NCBI GenBank assembly: GCA_031292215.1
Contig: JARLHO010000139.1
Location: 29,915 to 93,914 of the forward strand
DNA length: 64,000 bases
Direction: 5' to 3'
Origin: Syntrophobacteraceae bacterium
GTDB taxonomy: Bacteria > Desulfobacterota > Syntrophobacteria > Syntrophobacterales > Syntrophobacteraceae
Shown: positions 61,801-64,000 of the stretch, piece by piece
Layout of the letters: each line of letters begins with the position of its first letter
Numbering within the stretch: position 1 is the stretch's first letter
Program-made: the position numbers and the translations under genes
The notes under the pieces: model-generated
Told to the model about the DNA's origin: nothing
What the model saw: only the letters and a program-made list of their open reading frames with translations
Database searches by the model: none

Positions 61801-62498
61801 ATGAGGTTTAGAAGATCTAGCTTTCCCTTTGCCACAGCCCGGTGGAATTGCCCCGAGTAAAGGGGTGGAGAGCGTCTGTATTTGTTTGCGACATTCATCT
61901 TGTTAAGATAGTAGAGAGCGGGTGGCTCATCCATGCAAAACACCCTGATCTCCTTAGAGACCGAGGCTTTTATGATGTCTTGGAAGGTTGGATACTCTTT
62001 TAGCGTGGTAATGCCGTGATCTTTCAGGTACTCGATACACGCGTCGTCTTCCTTGACGCCGATGGTAAAGCCGCGCAGGGAATCGACGCTGCCGATGCCG
62101 CTGATATCTTTGTGGAAAAAAATTGGAACCCGTATTGTCGCATAGGGTTTTGAAAAATCGAACCTCTTGGCCCGTGCCCTGGTCAAAAACATCGTATCGA
62201 TTACGTCCGCCTTGCCTTCTGCAAAGAACTTAAGAGCCTTATCCCAATCCATTCCGGCGAGGTTTACCCCTATCCCGGTCTCTTTTTCCCACAAGCCCCA
62301 CTGGTCTACCAGGATGCCTTGCAGTTTCCCTTGGGAATCGCGGAAAACATAGGGCGGATAATTATCGTCTACTACGACCGTAATCGCTTTTGGTCTTTGG
62401 AACCCGGTTCCATTGCTCGCAAAACATACCGACAGGAGGCAAAAGACAATTGCAGCGGCCAAAGACGTTGCAACAGGTACCCTTTTCCAAGTTCGCAT
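58872..62498 (-). CDS. Hybrid sensor histidine kinase with solute-binding sensor
   Basis: 1208 residues. Signal peptide (1-27), SBP_bac_3 periplasmic domain (~36-255: VVVDDNYPPYVFRDSQGKLQ, DVIDTMFLTRARAKRFDFSK), transmembrane segment (~264-288), four PAS repeats (~310-820, each ending in DITERK/DITDRK). HisKA has the phospho-His in GGVAHDLNNVLG, HATPase in DTGEGIAADDLKRIFEPFYT and GTGLGLAVVWGTV. C-terminal receiver with Asp in DLVVLDMIMDHGMDGL. The sensor resembles amino-acid-binding proteins, so it probably reads an amino acid or related anion. No response regulator or ABC genes adjoin, so output is likely by phosphorelay to a protein elsewhere. Confidence 0.93.
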   Translation of the reverse strand: MRTWKRVPVATSLAAAIVFCLLSVCFASNGTGFQRPKAITVVVDDNYPPYVFRDSQGKLQGILVDQWGLWEKETGIGVNLAGMDWDKALKFFAEGKADVIDTMFLTRARAKRFDFSKPYATIRVPIFFHKDISGIGSVDSLRGFTIGVKEDDACIEYLKDHGITTLKEYPTFQDIIKASVSKEIRVFCMDEPPALYYLNKMNVANKYRRSPPLYSGQFHRAVAKGKLDLLNLIDDGFSKISPAKYSDINRKWMGSFVGISHAYMQYLLYLSRVTAFAILFLVLWIYSLRKSVAAKTSQLQLTLDALKGSEKQYRELVENANSIIIRMDSLGKATFFNEFARSFFDYTTKEILGKSLVGAIVPAIESTGRDLASLIANIARDPVTYNCNISENMRRNGERVWIAWTNIPIRYKNGQVAEVLCVGNDITERKRAEEKLRLSEKSLKRAEVAARLGNWELKTGSNEIVGSEGARIIYGVEGSEWSLAEVKQIPLPEYRKMLDRALRGLIERGEPYNVEFKILRPADRQIIDIHSIAEYDPEGERVFGVIQDITDRKKAEEALQQSERNYREIFNAVNDAIFIHDADTGAVLDVNDSTLKLYGFSREEPWRSTLITDASLGVSPYSQAEAQQWLRKTVEEGPQVFEWQARKNNGETFRAEVSLKSAEISGQNRILAVVRDITERKQAEEGLREAEKRYHTLFEGANDGALILTPQGSFIECNQTALGLFGCEQVEDITGRTPWDLSFPTQPDGRNSKEKGHELLSATVEGNPQRFYWQHIRKNGVPFDAEVSLNYIQLENMGLIQVLIRDITKEKQAEHDRKILEERLQRAEKMEALGTLAGGVAHDLNNVLGVVVGYSELLTLDLDESSPSRAKAQKILKGGQRAAAIVQDLLTLARRGVSNRGVLNLNKIILDCRNSPEFAAIFANNLAVSIEADLEADLLNLSGSSVHLEKSILNLVNNAVEAMAAGGAIKMSTRNKYLDKPVSGYDEVKAGDYVVFTISDTGEGIAADDLKRIFEPFYTKKVMGRSGTGLGLAVVWGTVKDHLGYINVESAQGKGTTFTLYFPVTREEKALEKASASAAEYRGRGESILVVDDVKEQLELACLMLKKLDYSVTGVQSGEQAVEHLKQNGADLVVLDMIMDHGMDGLATYSRILELHPGQKAIIVSGFSETERVTRAQALGAGAYVKKPYILEKLGTAVRYEIDRNRER

Positions 62499-62946
62499 AG
62501 TTTATTTCCTCGTAATCCCGATACCTTTTACCAGCGCCCCGGATCGGCACATCCCCACCACGCGCCCCGGCGCCGTCGTGTGGTTGCCTGTCGCCGTTTT
62601 GACGCTCTTAAGGACACCGGGATAACACAAGCAAATAATATACCATTTATTCAAGGCTTTTATTGGCATACAGTAGCCTTCGCCATGGTAAGCAGGCATC
62701 CTGCCGTTGCGCCCCCCCCTAAAGAAGGAACCATTAGAAAATTCCCAAGCTATTGATGGCCGGTTGATGAAACGAATAAAAAAATATGTGTGACAAATTG
62801 TCACCCCTTTCAACGCTTGTATTGCCACATACGATTGGCAAGCCGGGCGGCAACGCGGAGTCTATCATGGCTAGACACGACGACGGCACAAGGGCTGCTT
62901 ATCTTCAAAATGTTCAGCGCGCTCGCGGAGACAGGCCGCCCATGCC
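62499..62946. other. Intergenic stretch upstream of the hybrid kinase
   Basis: No reliable gene. A minus-strand frame (62502-62828) has no family features. The part after 62860 reads as decayed recombinase-like DNA leading into a HTH remnant. Confidence 0.45.
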
Positions 62947-63040
62947 CTTAAGCAGATAGAACGGAGTGGAGGCCCCTACGAAGTGGCAAAATCCCTCAAT
63001 GTCTTGCGCCGGACGCTTTACGGGGCATTGTCTATGCCTG
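62947..63040 (+). pseudogene. Resolvase HTH_7 remnant
   Basis: LKQIERSGGPYEVAKSLNVL then RRTLYGALSMPAL is the C-terminal helix-turn-helix of a serine recombinase, close in sequence to the one at 57340-57420. The catalytic part is missing. The frame runs on into the gene at 63085, but that gene has its own start. Confidence 0.6.
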
Positions 63041-63084
63041 CTTTAGCGCGTGCCCCGAAAACTTTTCCAGGCTATAATAGTATT

Positions 63085-63441
63085 ATGAAACCTATTTATA
63101 GCGATCATACCCGTCTTGACGAGCGGAGTTTAGCCCTGCATCGGTTCATTGCCGGGAAGATACGGGCCAACCCTGCCTTGTTGGACAAGGCGCGGGCAAA
63201 TTTGCGCCGATGGCAGGAATCCGACGACAGTCCATCGCTTGCTTTCGCAGAGTGGGCGCAAATTCTTACTGGCCCTGTCGATCAAGTGGCGCAATTTTTG
63301 GTAGAACGCTCCGAGCGGGCGTTACGTTTGCGCCAGTCCAGCCCGTTTTGCGGTATTCTCACAGAAGCCGAACGCAGAGCCGTTTATGAATCGCACTCAA
63401 CTCGAACATATCATCCGCGCCGCGAGCAACATTGCGGCTGA
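63085..63441 (+). CDS. Putative antitoxin partner of nucleotidyltransferase
   Basis: 118 residues from ATG 63085. A TATAAT (63073-63078) six bases before the ATG suggests a leaderless start. Helical, charged (LHRFIAGKIRANPALLDKA, SLAFAEWAQILTGPVDQVA, LVERSERALRLRQSSPF). Such proteins precede DUF6036-type nucleotidyltransferases. It overlaps that gene by 56 nt. The toxin-antitoxin reading is by context only. Confidence 0.6.
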   Translation: MKPIYSDHTRLDERSLALHRFIAGKIRANPALLDKARANLRRWQESDDSPSLAFAEWAQILTGPVDQVAQFLVERSERALRLRQSSPFCGILTEAERRAVYESHSTRTYHPRREQHCG

Positions 63442-63973
63442 TTCCGAGATTGTGGTCATCGGAAGTCGGGCTATCCATGCGCAGGATAGTATGAACCTCC
63501 CGCCGATTGTTTTTCAATCGGAGGAAGCCGATGTGTACCCGCGCAATTATCCTGAACGGGCCGAAGACATCGACGCCGCTATCGGTGAGCTTTCGCCGTT
63601 TCATGAAATGCATGGCTATTACGCTCATGGCGTTTCCCCGGAAACGGCCAGGCTTCCTGAAGGGTGGGAGCACCGCCTTATTCGTCTTTCGAGTTCGAAT
63701 ACCGGCGGGGCGACCGGCTTTTGCCTGGATGTGCACGACCTTGTGCTTTCCAAATATGCGGCGAGCCGTGAGAAGGACAGGGAGTTTAATCGGGCTGTGG
63801 TACGGTATGGAGGCGTTGGCAAGAAAATGCTTTTGACGCTCGTGCGCTCAATGCCGGTTGATGACGACAGGAAGGAAATTATCGTGAGAGAAATGGCCGT
63901 AAGGCCGAACCCCGGAAAAAACGATGATGATCCCGGAGGGATCAAAGCCATTAGCCGGGGGTTGAGGGCGTAA
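63386..63973 (+). CDS. DUF6036-like nucleotidyltransferase
   Basis: 195 residues. IVVIGSRAIHAQDS carries the Gly-Ser of the nucleotidyltransferase fold, EADVYPRNYPERAEDIDAAI the Asp residues, then SPFHEMHGYYAHGVSPETA and CLDVHDLVLSKYAASREKDREF. Relatives occur as likely toxins in two-gene systems with a small partner, like MNT/HEPN or AbiE pairs. Substrate unknown. Confidence 0.75.
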   Translation: MNRTQLEHIIRAASNIAADSEIVVIGSRAIHAQDSMNLPPIVFQSEEADVYPRNYPERAEDIDAAIGELSPFHEMHGYYAHGVSPETARLPEGWEHRLIRLSSSNTGGATGFCLDVHDLVLSKYAASREKDREFNRAVVRYGGVGKKMLLTLVRSMPVDDDRKEIIVREMAVRPNPGKNDDDPGGIKAISRGLRA

Positions 63974-64000
63974 GGCCGATATCCCCGGGAAATGGGCGTA

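Noticed and set aside
62502..62828. 108-codon minus-strand frame upstream of the hybrid kinase
   Set aside because: No domain, low coding character, no ribosome site.

Overview
The window looks like part of a chromosome from a strict anaerobe of the former Deltaproteobacteria (Desulfobacterota, Syntrophobacter/Syntrophus-like). The grounds are the gene content: MetF-MetV-MvhD of the Wood-Ljungdahl methyl branch, anaerobic-type corrin genes, a corrinoid-reactivating ASKHA protein, hgcAB for mercury methylation, and a high-GC genome of short convergent and overlapping operons. The species cannot be named from sequence alone.

Layout. 1-4 kb: XerD (cut by the window edge) and a two-subunit pyruvate carboxylase-like pair. 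4.5-6.6 kb: tRNA-Trp and a HipA-like kinase/HIRAN pair whose kinase is broken by an amber codon. 7-11.5 kb: corrinoid-activating protein and DUF1638 protein, divergent from hgcA-hgcB-cupin. 11.9-16.1 kb: an island of toxin-antitoxin modules and remnants (RelE-like remnant, HicAB, HigBA, two VapBC). 16.3-19.5 kb: radical SAM, glycosyltransferase, Uma2 and PAP2 genes. 19.5-21.6 kb: metF-metV-mvhD. 22-24.7 kb: cobM-cbiG-cobJ. 24.7-45.4 kb: mostly housekeeping genes (HDOD, HIT, phosphoesterase, guaA, guaB, ppx, Sua5-like, sppA, rpsA, cmk, hisC, rpoH-like sigma factor, glgA, ispG, a RelA/SpoT homologue). 45.8-53.8 kb: HU, then aconitase, citrate synthase, SdhA, SdhB and an aldehyde dehydrogenase. 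54-64 kb: UbiA-like prenyltransferase followed by an accessory stretch (Uma2, HigBA, serine recombinase, low-GC hypotheticals, a 7-bp tandem array, a hybrid histidine kinase, a nucleotidyltransferase pair).

The main result is that two genes read naturally only if an in-frame UGA is decoded as selenocysteine. In mvhD the UGA lies at codon 16 (21523-21525, minus strand). In hgcA an in-frame UGA at 9782-9784 directly follows a cysteine codon, and the conserved HgcA N-terminal sequence continues past it. Both UGAs are followed at 13-15 nt by a 7-bp stem with a small G-starting loop, which fits the known layout of bacterial SECIS elements. A selenocysteine-containing HgcA beside a corrinoid activator would be a notable variant of the mercury-methylation system.

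The genes connect through C1 and corrinoid metabolism. CobM/CbiG/CobJ build the corrin ring, HgcA uses a corrinoid, and the ASKHA protein could re-reduce it. MetF/MetV/MvhD make or oxidise methyl-tetrahydrofolate, a plausible methyl source for HgcA. Pyruvate carboxylase, citrate synthase, aconitase and SdhAB form part of a TCA route.
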